Assembly: GCA_008680965.1 (NCBI GenBank)
Contig: NAKE01000001.1
Coordinates: forward strand, 1,488,001 to 1,552,000
Direction of reading: 5' to 3'
DNA length: 64,000 nt
Origin: Collinsella aerofaciens
GTDB lineage: Bacteria > Actinomycetota > Coriobacteriia > Coriobacteriales > Coriobacteriaceae
Shown here: positions 51,637 to 60,600 of the stretch, piece by piece
Position numbering within the stretch: the stretch's first letter is position 1
How the letters are laid out: each line of letters opens with the position of its first letter
Translations under genes and position numbers: made by a program
The notes under the pieces: model-generated
Databases searched by the model: none
The model's input: only the letters and a program-made list of their open reading frames with translations
What the model was told of the DNA's origin: nothing

Positions 51637-54434
51637 AAAGCGTCAGCGCAGCGCTTGCAGATATGCGCATGGCCGTTGTACTCGCCGACAGTGGTGCGAT
51701 AGTTCCAGCAACGGTCGCAGCACTCGCCCTCGGCAGCCTCAATAGCAACGGAAAGCTCCTCGCCCTGGGTCAGCTCAACATCGGAGACGATGTAGAACTC
51801 GGCCAGGTCGACGGCTTTGTCGCCGGTCAACAGCGCATACATCTCGGCGGGAACGACCGCCTTGACGCGAACCTGCTGGCTCTTGGTGAAGGTGCCGGCA
51901 GAACGGGCATCCTCAAGGGCCTTGGTCACGGCGCTACGGAGCTCGAGCGAAGCCTCGAGCACGCCCTCAAACTCATTGGCCTCGTCGACCGTGATAGGCG
52001 ACTTGTACCAATCGAGCAGCGCGGCGTACTTCTGGTGATCGACGCAGCCGGCGGGCGCATAGGCCATGGCCTCGTCGACGGTGTAGGACAAGATCGGCTG
52101 CAGATCGCGCATGAGCATCGAGAAGAGCTCGGCGAGCACGGTCTGAGCGCTGCGGCGCTCGAGCGAGCCGGGCTTCTCGCAGTACAGACGATCCTTCAGG
52201 GCGTCGAGGTACACGTTGGAGAGCTCGGTAACCACAAAGTCGTAAAGCGCACGGTAGGCGCGCGGGAACTCGTAGCAGGAGTAAGCGTCGTCGACCTCGG
52301 CCTGGACCTGGGTCAGGCGGGCAACCATGAGCTTGTCGAGCGGCAGCAGGTCGGCAAAGGCGACACCGTCGGTCTCGGGCTCAAACTGACCCTCGAGCTC
52401 GGAGAGCAGGAAGCGCAGCGTGTTGCGGAAACGGCGGTAGGCATCGGACGTACGAGCGAGAATCTCGTGGTCGATGGAAACGTCGGAGCTGGTGTCGACC
52501 GAGGCGACCCACAGGCGGATGATGTCGGCGCCCATCTCGTCGCAGACCTTGTTGGGGTCGATGACGTTGCCGAGCGACTTGGACATCTTGCGGCCCTGAC
52601 CGTCGAGCGTGAAGCCCTGCGAGACGACTGCCTTGTACGGAGCATGGCCGTTGGCGCCCACAGAGGTGAGCAGCGAGCTCTGGAACCAACCGCGGTGCTG
52701 GTCGGAGCCTTCGAGATACACGTCAGCCGGGTACTCAAGCTCGGGGCGATACTCGCAGACGGCCTTCCAGGAGACGCCGGAATCCCACCACACGTCGAGG
52801 ATGTCCTTATCGGCCTTGAGGTGATGGCCGCCGCACTTGGGGCAGACGCAGGCCTCACCCAGGTAGCTCTCGGGAGCGTCGGTGAACCAGGCGTCGGAGC
52901 CCTTCTCGTGGAAGAGCTTGATGACGGCGTCGAGCGTGGCATCATTCATGACCTTCTCGCCGCAGTCGGCGCAGGTGTAGCTGGGGATAGGCACGCCCCA
53001 GTTGCGCTGACGGCTGATGCACCAGTCGGGACGCTGCTCGACCATGGCACCGATGCGGTTGGCCGCGTGGGCCGGATACCACTTGACGTTCTCGCGGACC
53101 TCTTTGCCAGCCTGCTCGCGCAAACCGGTCTTGTCCATCGAGACAAACCACTGGTCGGTAGCACGGAAGAGCACCGGGTGCTTGCAGCGCCAGCAGTGCG
53201 GATAGCTGTGCGTGATCTTCTTCTCGAGAACCAGGGTGCCGCGCTCGCGCAGGAACTCGATGATATGCGGGTTGGCCTCATCGGTATCCATACCGCTGAA
53301 GGGACCACCGGTGCCAAACTCCTCGCCGGTGTAGAACTTGCCGTCGTCATCGACCGGCATGCAGATGTCGGTGATGCCCTCCTTGAGGCAGGCGAAGTAG
53401 TCGTCGACGCCGTGGCCAGGCGAGTTGTGGACGATACCGGTACCGTCGTCGACACCGACGTAATCGGCCAGCAGCGCCACGCCCTCAACACCGTCAAAGA
53501 TCGGCTGCTTGTAGTGGATGTGGTGGAAGGTCTCAGCGGGAACCACATAGGGCTTGCCGGCGACCATAACCGGGGTGTACTCCCAGCCAAACTCCTCGCA
53601 GCACTTGGGAGCCAGGTCCTCGAGCATGACCTCGGCACGGCCATCGTGCTCAACGGCGACATAGGCGGCGCCGGGCTTAAGGGAAACGGCCTGGTCAGAG
53701 GGGATGGTCCACGGCGTGGTCGTCCAGATGATAAAGTCGACCGGACCGTCGAAGTTCTCTAGGCCGGCGGGCTTGGAGGTCATCTCAAAGCGCACGAAGA
53801 TGGAGGGGCTCGTCTCGTCGGAGTACTCAATCTCGGCCTCGGCCAGCGCGGTGTGGCAGTGCTTGCACCAGTGAACCGGCTTGTGGCCGCGATAGATCAT
53901 GCCCTTATCGAACATGGCCTTGAAGACCTCGATGTCGGCGGCATCGTGCTGGTGATAGAGCGTCAGATAGGGGTTATCCCAGTCGCCGAGCACGCCCAGA
54001 CGACGGAAACCGGCCTTCTGCAGCTCGATGTTCTCAACAGCGAACTCGTTGCAGAGCTCACGAATCTTGGCCGTGGGGGTCTGGTTGAACTTCTCGGTGC
54101 CGAGCTTCTCCTCGACCTTGTGCTCGATCGGCTGACCATGGCAGTCCCAACCGGGGACATAGGGAACCTCATAGCCCTGCATCATCCAGTAGCGGTTGAT
54201 CATGTCCTTGGAGATCTTGTTCATGGCATGGCCGATGTGGATCGGACCGTTGGCGTACGGAGGACCGTCGTGCAGCACAAACTTCTTGTGACCCTCGTTC
54301 TTCTTCAGAACCTGCTCGTAGACCTTGTTGTCCTGCCAGTCCTTGAGTCGCTTGGGCTCGGACTTGGAAAGACCGGCACGCATGGGAAAACCGGTCTTGG
54401 GCAGATTCATCGTCTGCTTGTACTCGTTTGCCAC
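51633..54434 (-). CDS. ileS: Isoleucyl-tRNA synthetase
   Basis: Class I synthetase that charges tRNA-Ile and edits Val. The 933 residues have the HIGH-type motif PIHIGHAMNK near residue 58, the editing region (TTTPWTIPSDQAV), the KMSKS loop GRKMSKSLGN near residue 600, and a C-terminal zinc finger (CCDRCWNYR, CKRCADAL). The start is a GTG at 54434 (MANEYKQTMNLPKT) with AAAGGGG five bases upstream. A T-box leader precedes it. Mupirocin-sensitive bacterial type by length. Confidence 0.96.
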   Translation of the reverse strand: MANEYKQTMNLPKTGFPMRAGLSKSEPKRLKDWQDNKVYEQVLKKNEGHKKFVLHDGPPYANGPIHIGHAMNKISKDMINRYWMMQGYEVPYVPGWDCHGQPIEHKVEEKLGTEKFNQTPTAKIRELCNEFAVENIELQKAGFRRLGVLGDWDNPYLTLYHQHDAADIEVFKAMFDKGMIYRGHKPVHWCKHCHTALAEAEIEYSDETSPSIFVRFEMTSKPAGLENFDGPVDFIIWTTTPWTIPSDQAVSLKPGAAYVAVEHDGRAEVMLEDLAPKCCEEFGWEYTPVMVAGKPYVVPAETFHHIHYKQPIFDGVEGVALLADYVGVDDGTGIVHNSPGHGVDDYFACLKEGITDICMPVDDDGKFYTGEEFGTGGPFSGMDTDEANPHIIEFLRERGTLVLEKKITHSYPHCWRCKHPVLFRATDQWFVSMDKTGLREQAGKEVRENVKWYPAHAANRIGAMVEQRPDWCISRQRNWGVPIPSYTCADCGEKVMNDATLDAVIKLFHEKGSDAWFTDAPESYLGEACVCPKCGGHHLKADKDILDVWWDSGVSWKAVCEYRPELEYPADVYLEGSDQHRGWFQSSLLTSVGANGHAPYKAVVSQGFTLDGQGRKMSKSLGNVIDPNKVCDEMGADIIRLWVASVDTSSDVSIDHEILARTSDAYRRFRNTLRFLLSELEGQFEPETDGVAFADLLPLDKLMVARLTQVQAEVDDAYSCYEFPRAYRALYDFVVTELSNVYLDALKDRLYCEKPGSLERRSAQTVLAELFSMLMRDLQPILSYTVDEAMAYAPAGCVDHQKYAALLDWYKSPITVDEANEFEGVLEASLELRSAVTKALEDARSAGTFTKSQQVRVKAVVPAEMYALLTGDKAVDLAEFYIVSDVELTQGEELSVAIEAAEGECCDRCWNYRTTVGEYNGHAHICKRCADAL

Positions 54435-54477
54435 GGTACCCCTTTCATGTCGTGGGCGCGCACGCCCGTTGGGCACC

Positions 54478-54515
54478 AAAAAAGCGCCCGTCCCTACAAG
54501 CTGGGACGAAGCGCC
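54478..54515 (-). terminator. T-box-controlled terminator before ileS
   Basis: On the minus strand GGCGCTTCGTCCC and GGGACGGGCGC pair around AGCTTGTA, then TTTTTT. It is the off-state structure of the leader. Confidence 0.85.
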
Positions 54516-54778
54516 ACAAATCGAGCTGTACGCTCGCAAAAGCTCTTCGCTTAACCACCCAGCTTAGATGCCCTCGCCCGCATATTCGCGCGCTCGCATC
54601 CGTTACTCGGCTGGCCTGTATCGACGACCATCTCGGCGATATCTACTAAGACGTGCCTGTGCGGCGCGCCCGTTGGGACCGCAGCTCCGGGGTGATTTTC
54701 ATCGGTCGCATGCACGGGTTCTCAGCGCTTCCCGCTCTCTGTAGCATGCGGACGGCCGACTACTCGCCCCCATCAACG
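54478..54778 (-). promoter_or_regulatory. T-box riboswitch of ileS (isoleucine specifier)
   Basis: On the minus strand the leader has the Stem I marks AGAGAG (54740-54735) and GCTGAGA (54726-54720), a specifier loop GAAAATCACC with the Ile codon ATC at 54696-54694, and the T-box run GGGTGGTTAAGCG (54560-54548) that would bind the CCA end of uncharged tRNA-Ile. A terminator follows at 54478-54515. Uncharged tRNA would favour the antiterminator and raise ileS expression. In many Actinobacteria ileS T-boxes act on translation; this one looks transcriptional. Confidence 0.92.
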
Positions 54779-54806
54779 CTTATGCGGTGTATGGTAGCAC
54801 GGTCAA
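54779..54806 (-). promoter_or_regulatory. Promoter of the ileS T-box leader
   Basis: TTGACC (54806-54801) and CATAAG (54784-54779) on the minus strand, 16 bases apart. Start is expected near 54772, at the base of Stem I. Confidence 0.5.
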
Positions 54807-54920
54807 CGCCGCCGAAAAACCCTCAACACTGGTTTTATACGTTCGAAATTTCTCGCTATTACAGCCCTTCTCTAGGAGCAAAATACCTGAAAGCACTCTA
54901 TCTCACGAAAGAAGGTACCT

Positions 54921-56003
54921 ATGCGCACAATTGGAATGAGCGACTATACCGTCGGCGAAGACTGCTTTGACGAGCTGCCCGGCGCACTGGCGGAGTACGG
55001 CGCGACAAAGGTCGCGATCATCGGTGGCAAGCGGGCACTGGCCGCAGCACTTCCCGGTATCGAAGCTGCGCTGGCAGGTACCGACGTCGAGATTCTGGAG
55101 ACGCGCGTCTACGGTACCAACAGTACGCGTGCCAATATCGCCAAGGTCGTGAACTCCCCTGCCTGCCAGAAAGCCGACGTGCTCATTGCCTGTGGCGGCG
55201 GAAAGGCGCTCGATACCGTGAAGACGGCGGCCATCGAGCTCAAGAAGATCGTCTTCACCGTCCCGACGATTTGCTCCAACTGCTCCGCCGCGACCGCCAT
55301 TGCCGTTGTCTACAACGACGACGGCTCGCTCGAGGGCTATTCGTACCCCAACCGCCCCGCTCACATCTTCATCAACCCCAAGATCATCGCCGAGGCACCG
55401 GCAGAATACTTCTGGGCCGGCGTGGGCGATGCCCTGTCTAAGCAGCCCGAGGTCGAGTACGCCACGAGCGCCGGCAACCTGGAGCACACCGCCGGTCTTG
55501 GCCTGGCACTCGCCCACACCTGCTCCGAACCGCTATTTACCTATGGCGTCCAGGGTCTTGAGGACGTGCGCCAGAACCTGTCGAGCGAGGCCGTCAAGCA
55601 GATCGCGCTCGATATCGTGGTCAACACGGGCTATGTCTCGAACCTGACCAACCAGAACGATTACTACTACAACTCAAGTGTGGCGCACGCGTTCTACAAC
55701 GCCACCTGCAGCATTCCGCGTGAGGGCACCTACCTGCACGGCGAGGTCGTAAGCCTGGGCGTGCTCGTGCTGTTTGCCTATACGGGAAAGACCGAGAACC
55801 TTGAGCGCTACGCTGCCTTTAACAAGCAGATGGGGCTGCCCGTGACGCTTGAGCAGGTCGGGCTTTCCGAGTCCGATATCCCAGCCCTGTGCGAGTACGC
55901 GCATGCCACCAACGAGTGGAAGCAGGGCAACCCTGAGCCCTTCACCGACGAGAAGTTCGCCGCCGCCATCAAGGCCGCCGACGCTTACGGCCACACGCTC
56001 TAG
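54921..56003 (+). CDS. Glycerol dehydrogenase-like iron-type alcohol dehydrogenase
   Basis: An NAD-dependent metal oxidoreductase of 360 residues of the GldA group. The nucleotide loop is LIACGGGKALDTVK near residue 90, followed by FTVPTICSNCSAATAIAVVY. Metal ligands fit Asp in GVGDALSKQPEVEY, His in SSVAHAFYN and His in TYLHGEVVS. Glycerol, 1,2-propanediol or a related polyol is likely. AAGAAGG precedes the ATG. It diverges from ileS and ends ten bases before IS copy 2; no partner kinase or dehydratase is near. Confidence 0.85.
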   Translation: MRTIGMSDYTVGEDCFDELPGALAEYGATKVAIIGGKRALAAALPGIEAALAGTDVEILETRVYGTNSTRANIAKVVNSPACQKADVLIACGGGKALDTVKTAAIELKKIVFTVPTICSNCSAATAIAVVYNDDGSLEGYSYPNRPAHIFINPKIIAEAPAEYFWAGVGDALSKQPEVEYATSAGNLEHTAGLGLALAHTCSEPLFTYGVQGLEDVRQNLSSEAVKQIALDIVVNTGYVSNLTNQNDYYYNSSVAHAFYNATCSIPREGTYLHGEVVSLGVLVLFAYTGKTENLERYAAFNKQMGLPVTLEQVGLSESDIPALCEYAHATNEWKQGNPEPFTDEKFAAAIKAADAYGHTL

Positions 56004-56012
56004 GCCTAACCC

Positions 56013-56034
56013 AAAACCACCACAAAGGGGACAG
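56013..56034 (-). repeat. Hairpin repeat half on the orfB side of IS copy 2
   Basis: Plus-strand AAAACCACCACAAAGG plus GGACAG. With 57489-57510 it rebuilds the same 41-base palindrome as at copy 1, with one base changed. Confidence 0.85.
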
Positions 56035-56072
56035 TGAACTGCGCCCCGAAACTTGGACTGAATAAATAGCGA

Positions 56073-56984
56073 CTACGCCGCAAGGGCCCGGTTCCGGAAC
56101 TCCTCCGGCGTCAGGCCCTTCAATCTTACCTGCCTGCGCCGCGTGTTCCAATGGGCTATGTACTCCTCCAGGTCGCGCTTGAAGTCCTCGAAGCTGCCCC
56201 ACTCCCTGCCGCGGTAGAACTCGTCCTTCACGTGGCCGAAGAGCTGCTCGGTGGCGGCGTTGTCGATGCAGTTCCCCTTGCGCGACATGCTCTGGGTGAT
56301 GCCCGCCCCCTCCAGCCTGGAGGCGTAGGACTCGTGCTGGTACTGCCAGCCCATGTCCGAGTGCATGGTCGGTGCCGCCCCGTCGGGCAGGGCCTCGAGG
56401 AGCCGGTCGAGCATCCTGTGCTGCTGGGCGAGGTCCGGCGAGGTCGATATGTCGCTCGCCACGATCTCCTTCGTGCAGAAGTCGAGCACCGGGGCCCAGT
56501 AGGCCTTGGCGCCGGCCACCTTGAACTCGGTGACGTCGGTGCCGAGCTTCTGCCACGGCCCCTCGGCGCCGAAGTCCCTCGCGATGACGTTCTCGAACGT
56601 GCTCCCCACGAGCCCCCTGTAGGAGCTGTACCGGCGGCGGGAGCCCCGGCGGCGTATCCCGCACCGGATGCCCATCTCGCGCATCATCTTGAGCACGGTC
56701 TTGTCGGCCACGACCGCGCCCAGCTCGGCGCGCAGGCACATGGCTATCTGCCGGTGCCCGCAGCCGTTGGCGGTGCGCGAGAATATCTCGGCCGCGGCGT
56801 CGCGCAGCTCGGGCCTGGTCGGCCTCCGCGGGTGCGCCAGCGCGTAGTAGTAGGTCGACCTCCTGAGCCCCGAGCACTCCAGTAGGTGGCGCAGGGAGTG
56901 CCCCTCCGCGCGCAGCGCCCTCACCGCCTCGGCCGCCGCCCTGGTCAGAGCCCGTCCCGCTCGACCAGGGCGCGCAATTTTTTT
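56073..56984 (-). CDS. IS3 transposase OrfB (shifted part of OrfAB), copy 2
   Basis: Protein identical to that of copy 1, with the DDE core TDVTEFKV, HSDMGWQY and NAATEQLFGHVKDEF. It is entered by a -1 shift at the run of seven As (56978-56984 on the plus strand as Ts). Confidence 0.88.
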   Translation of the reverse strand, partial: KKIARPGRAGRALTRAAAEAVRALRAEGHSLRHLLECSGLRRSTYYYALAHPRRPTRPELRDAAAEIFSRTANGCGHRQIAMCLRAELGAVVADKTVLKMMREMGIRCGIRRRGSRRRYSSYRGLVGSTFENVIARDFGAEGPWQKLGTDVTEFKVAGAKAYWAPVLDFCTKEIVASDISTSPDLAQQHRMLDRLLEALPDGAAPTMHSDMGWQYQHESYASRLEGAGITQSMSRKGNCIDNAATEQLFGHVKDEFYRGREWGSFEDFKRDLEEYIAHWNTRRRQVRLKGLTPEEFRNRALAA

Positions 56985-57442
56985 AGGTAGGCGACCTCGG
57001 CCTCGAGCCTGCGGCAGCGCTCCTCGAGTTCCTGCTCGCGGGTGCGGGCCCGGGGTTTCGACCTCGACCCCCTCGGCCTGCCCTTCGGGCCGGGCCGCAG
57101 CGCCTCGGCGCCGCCCTCGCGGTAGAGCCTGCACCAGCGCTCCAGCGGGGACTTCGACCTGATCCCGAACTCGGCCATGGCGTCGGTCTTCGCCATCCCG
57201 CCGTCGACCACGGCCGACGCCGCGGCGACCCTCTGCTCGAATGTGTACCTGGATTGTTTCCCGCCCATGGACAGCAGCGCCTCGCTTCCGAACGCCCGGT
57301 ATACCCACTGCCATTCTCTCACGGTCTCGCGGGGGACGGACAGGGCCTCGGCCGCCGGCTTGCAGCCGACGCCGGCGTCGAAGAGCTCGACGGCCCGCCT
57401 CCTGGACTCCAGATCGTGCTTCACCCTGAGGTCTATACTCAT
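56945..57442 (-). CDS. IS3 transposase OrfA, copy 2
   Basis: A 165-residue protein identical to copy 1 OrfA, with the same helix-turn-helix segments and the A-run near its end. It begins 46 bases inside the element, as in copy 1. Confidence 0.92.
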   Translation of the reverse strand: MSIDLRVKHDLESRRRAVELFDAGVGCKPAAEALSVPRETVREWQWVYRAFGSEALLSMGGKQSRYTFEQRVAAASAVVDGGMAKTDAMAEFGIRSKSPLERWCRLYREGGAEALRPGPKGRPRGSRSKPRARTREQELEERCRRLEAEVAYLKKLRALVERDGL

Positions 57443-57488
57443 GGAAAACCTCCCATTTCCCGATGTCCAAGAAATGGGAGGCAGTTCA

Positions 57489-57510
57489 CAGTCACCTTTG
57501 TGGTGGTTTT
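57489..57510 (-). repeat. Hairpin repeat half on the orfA side of IS copy 2
   Basis: CAGTCA plus CCTTTGTGGTGGTTTT on the plus strand. It abuts the DUF523 stop codon. Confidence 0.85.
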
Positions 57511-57966
57511 TTATTGCTCAAGTATTTTGGGGTCGAACTCGCTAGCCGGAATCACACGGTACCCGTGACGCAGCAACAGATCGACGAAAACGCCGTTGCC
57601 CGCGGTGAGCGTACCGCTAAAGGCGCCGTCGTAGATGCGACCCGCGCCGCACGAGGGGCTGCGGTCCTGCAAGATGCACGCAGCAATCTCGGAAGGGCCG
57701 CCCGCCTGCTCGCACATGTCGAGCGCACGTTGAGCGCCCAGGCGGAATTCCCGGTCAACGGACACGCCCTCGCAGGTACGGACCTCGCCGTTCACGATCT
57801 CGGACGGCTTGCGCGGCGTCGGAAGACCGCCAAAAACCTCGGGGCACACCAACAGGACCTCGGTTCCCGTGCGCTCGCAAGCCTCGACCAGCTCGCGAAG
57901 GTAGTTGTCGAGCCCGTTATACTTGCAGCCCTCGCCCATCAAACAGGCACTCACCACGATCTTCAT
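57511..57966 (-). CDS. DUF523 family protein
   Basis: A 151-residue protein of unknown function. Cysteines are spread in patterns seen in this family: VSACLMGEGCKYNG near the start, VCPEVFGGLPTPR, CILQDRSPSCGAGRIYDG. The SPSCG run and PxVxGG-type strand suggest a metal or cofactor site. GGAGGG lies six bases before the ATG at 57966. The stop codon touches the hairpin repeat carrying IS copy 2, so the insertion just missed the gene. It follows ftsH after its terminator. Confidence 0.85.
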   Translation of the reverse strand: MKIVVSACLMGEGCKYNGLDNYLRELVEACERTGTEVLLVCPEVFGGLPTPRKPSEIVNGEVRTCEGVSVDREFRLGAQRALDMCEQAGGPSEIAACILQDRSPSCGAGRIYDGAFSGTLTAGNGVFVDLLLRHGYRVIPASEFDPKILEQ

Positions 57967-57982
57967 ACATATCCCTCCCAAG

Positions 57983-58021
57983 CAAAACGCCCCATTTGAG
58001 ATAGGCACTCAAATGGGGCGT
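57983..58021 (-). terminator. Terminator after ftsH
   Basis: CGCCCCATTTGAG and CTCAAATGGGGCG form a perfect 13-base stem around seven bases, followed on the minus strand by TTTTGCTT. Confidence 0.85.
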
Positions 58022-58047
58022 CGATATTTACTGACCCGAATGCAACG

Positions 58048-59955
58048 CTACTGCTGCTTAGGCATCAGCGGATTCTCGCGCGTGAGGAGATTCATAAACT
58101 CCTCGCCCGTGATCGTCTCCTTCTTGTACAGATAACGAGCCAGCTCATGGAGCTTAAACTTGTTCTCCTTCAGGATCTGCAGGGCGCGATCATGCGCGTC
58201 CTCGATCAGCTTGGCGACAATCGCGTCCACGCGCTCGGCCGTGCCGGGGGCGCAGGTGAGCGACGTATCCTGGTTGAGGTACGCGTTCTGCACGGTACCG
58301 AGCGCCATCATGCCAAACTCATCGGACATACCAAAGCGCGTCACCATGTTGCGGGCGAGCTTGGTGGCCTGCTCGATATCGTTGGCGGCGCCGGTCGTCA
58401 TCTCACCAAAGATGAGCTCCTCGGCGGCACGTCCGCCGCAGTAGACGGCGAGCTTGTCCAGGACCTCCTGGCGTGTGGTCAGGAAGCGCTCATCCTCCTC
58501 AACCTGCATGGTATAGCCCAGAGCGCCGCTCGTGCGCGGCACGATGGTAATCTTGGTGACCGGCGCAGACCCCTTCTGGCGGGCGGCGACGATAGCATGG
58601 CCGATCTCGTGGTAGGAAACGACCTGCTTCTCGTGGTCGGACAGCACCGTGGACTTACGCTGCTGTCCGGCGATAACGACCTCCACCGACTCCTCAAAAT
58701 CGTCCTGCGTGGCACGCTTGCGCCCCTCGCGGACGGCACGTAGGGCGCCCTCGTTGATGATGTTGGCCAGGTCGGCGCCCGAGGCGCCGGGCGTGGCGCG
58801 GGCAATCGCGGACAGGTCGATCGGTGGCTGCGTCTTCACGCTCTTCGCATGCAGCTCGAGGATGTTCTTACGGCCGGTCAGGTCGGGCAGCTCGACGGGG
58901 ATGCGGCGGTCAAAACGACCGGGGCGCAGCAAGGCCGGGTCAAGGCTGTCGGGGCGGTTGGTAGCGGCGAGGACGACGATGCCCTTGTGGTTATCGAAGC
59001 CGTCCATCTCGGTCAGCAACTGGTTGAGCGTTTGCTCGCGCTCGTCGTTGCCGCTAAAGCCGCCGCCATCGCGCTTCTTGCCGATCGTGTCGATCTCGTC
59101 GATAAACACGATGCACGGGGCCTTTTCCTTGGCCTGCTTAAACAGGTCGCGAACCTTAGCGGCGCCGCGGCCGACAAACATCTCGACGAACTCAGAGCCC
59201 GAAATGCTAAAGAACGGAACGCCCGCCTCGCCGGCAACAGCCTTGGCAAGCAAGGTTTTACCGGTACCCGGAGGGCCGACAAGGAGGGCACCGCGCGGCA
59301 GCTTGGCGCCGATCTCCTCGTAGCGCTGCGGCTTCTCCAGAAAGTCGACGACCTCCTTAAGGGATTCCTTGGCCTCTTCCTGGCCTGCAACATCCTTAAA
59401 GGTCACGCCCACATCTTTGGAGGCGATAACGCGAGCGCCGGACTTACCCAGTCCGCCGCCGCCAAAGCCACCACCGCCAAAGTTCATCGACGGACCGTCA
59501 TCGCCCATGGCCTTCTTCATACGGCGGTTGAGCCACCAGCCGATGAGGAAGAAAATCGCCATGGGAAGAATGAGGGTGAGCAGGTAGTAGGTCATCAGAC
59601 CCGAGTTCTTATCGGGAACGACCGACTCAAGCGAGGCGCCAGATTCAAGCACGCGATCGGTAAAGCCCGCATCATTCGGCACACCGGTCGTCTTGTAGGC
59701 GATGTTCTCGTCCTCGCCCTTCTTGGTGTAATAAATCGTGTAATCGTCCGTGTTGTACTCAACCTTGTCAACGCTCTTCTTATCGAGCGCTTTGACAAAC
59801 GTCGAGTAATCGGTCTTCGTAATCTGCTGCGTGTGACCGATGTTGGGGAACAGAACGGTCGAGAGCACGAGGTAGACGACGAAGGCGATGAGCACGTAGA
59901 GGATCATATTCCGTCTACGTTTGTTGTCATCCATCTCCATCTGCTTGAACTCCAT
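58048..59955 (-). CDS. ftsH: ATP-dependent zinc metalloprotease FtsH
   Basis: Membrane AAA+ protease for quality control. The 635 residues have two N-terminal spans (about 16-36 and 120-140) around an extracytoplasmic loop, a Gly-rich linker, Walker A GPPGTGKT, Walker B CIVFIDEIDTIG, the second region of homology, and the zinc site HEIGH at 449-453. The C-terminal end is short. Starts at 59955, 59940 or 59934 are possible; GGAG lies nine bases before the second. Usually next to tilS-hpt, which are not here. Confidence 0.96.
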   Translation of the reverse strand: MEFKQMEMDDNKRRRNMILYVLIAFVVYLVLSTVLFPNIGHTQQITKTDYSTFVKALDKKSVDKVEYNTDDYTIYYTKKGEDENIAYKTTGVPNDAGFTDRVLESGASLESVVPDKNSGLMTYYLLTLILPMAIFFLIGWWLNRRMKKAMGDDGPSMNFGGGGFGGGGLGKSGARVIASKDVGVTFKDVAGQEEAKESLKEVVDFLEKPQRYEEIGAKLPRGALLVGPPGTGKTLLAKAVAGEAGVPFFSISGSEFVEMFVGRGAAKVRDLFKQAKEKAPCIVFIDEIDTIGKKRDGGGFSGNDEREQTLNQLLTEMDGFDNHKGIVVLAATNRPDSLDPALLRPGRFDRRIPVELPDLTGRKNILELHAKSVKTQPPIDLSAIARATPGASGADLANIINEGALRAVREGRKRATQDDFEESVEVVIAGQQRKSTVLSDHEKQVVSYHEIGHAIVAARQKGSAPVTKITIVPRTSGALGYTMQVEEDERFLTTRQEVLDKLAVYCGGRAAEELIFGEMTTGAANDIEQATKLARNMVTRFGMSDEFGMMALGTVQNAYLNQDTSLTCAPGTAERVDAIVAKLIEDAHDRALQILKENKFKLHELARYLYKKETITGEEFMNLLTRENPLMPKQQ

Positions 59956-60032
59956 CTACTGGGGTTGATAATGCTAACTAGAATACCCAACCCGGACGGC
60001 GATAAACCGACGCCGGGCACGAAAGGACAGAG

Positions 60033-60518
60033 ATGGCATCACTTGAAGTCGGCAAGGTTCAGATCTATACGGGCGACGGCAAGGGCAAAACCACGGCTGC
60101 ACTGGGATTGGCGATGCGCGCCAAAGGTTATGGGCTCGACGTACTCATGCTGCAGTTTGCCAAGAAGCTGCACTGCGCCGAGCACGACGCCGCGCCGCGC
60201 CTGGGACTGCGCATTGTACAGGCCGATCGCGACACGCCCGAGGCCTGCGCCGAGCAGATCATGGAGCTCGCACGCGAGCAGATATCACAGGTCGACGTTC
60301 TGATTTTGGACGAACTCGGCGAAGCGATGCGCCGCGGATTCGTGACGCGCGAGGATGTGGAGGGGCTGATCGCGCTGAAGCCTGCCACCACGGAGCTCGT
60401 GCTCACCGGCCGCGGGCTGCTGCCTCTCGCGGACCTCGCCGACCTAGTCACCGAAATGCGCCCCGTCAAACACTACTTCGACGAAGGCCTCCTAGCCCGC
60501 CAAGGCATCGAATACTAA
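60033..60518 (+). CDS. cobO: Cob(I)yrinic acid a,c-diamide adenosyltransferase
   Basis: Transfers adenosyl from ATP to cobalamin precursors (BtuR/CobO/CobP group). The 161 residues have the P-loop YTGDGKGKTTAALG near residue 12, a hydrophobic MLQFAKKL strand, LILDELGEAMRRGFV and VLTGRG. It stands alone, with no other cobalamin gene nearby, so salvage of external corrinoid is more likely than a full pathway. AAAGGA lies ten bases before the ATG. It is about 20 residues shorter than some members at the N-terminus. Confidence 0.9.
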   Translation: MASLEVGKVQIYTGDGKGKTTAALGLAMRAKGYGLDVLMLQFAKKLHCAEHDAAPRLGLRIVQADRDTPEACAEQIMELAREQISQVDVLILDELGEAMRRGFVTREDVEGLIALKPATTELVLTGRGLLPLADLADLVTEMRPVKHYFDEGLLARQGIEY

Positions 60519-60528
60519 TTGATCCGAA

Positions 60529-60594
60529 GGGGACGGAGGAAAACGGATCATCGACATCACGACGGAGAGCAATGATCCGTTTTCCTCCGTCCCC
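60529..60594. repeat. Palindromic repeat with 23-base perfect arms
   Basis: GGGGACGGAGGAAAACGGAT plus CAT at 60529-60551 is exactly complementary to 60572-60594, around a 20-base spacer. Outside, TGATCC (60520-60525) and GGATCA (60598-60603) extend the pairing after a three-base mismatch. The outer GGATCA includes the stop codon of the MATE gene. Confidence 0.88.
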
Positions 60595-60600
60595 AAGGGA

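Larger units (their letters stand above)
56035..57488 (-). mobile_element. IS3-family element, 1454 bases, copy 2
   Basis: Same length, ends and coding content as copy 1, in the opposite orientation. CAG is duplicated at 56032-56034 and 57489-57491 (CTG on the minus strand). Both translated frames are identical to copy 1, so the two are recent copies. Confidence 0.92.

Noticed and set aside
51663..53762. A 699-codon open frame opposite ileS
   Set aside because: Antisense shadow; IleS motifs are complete on the other strand.
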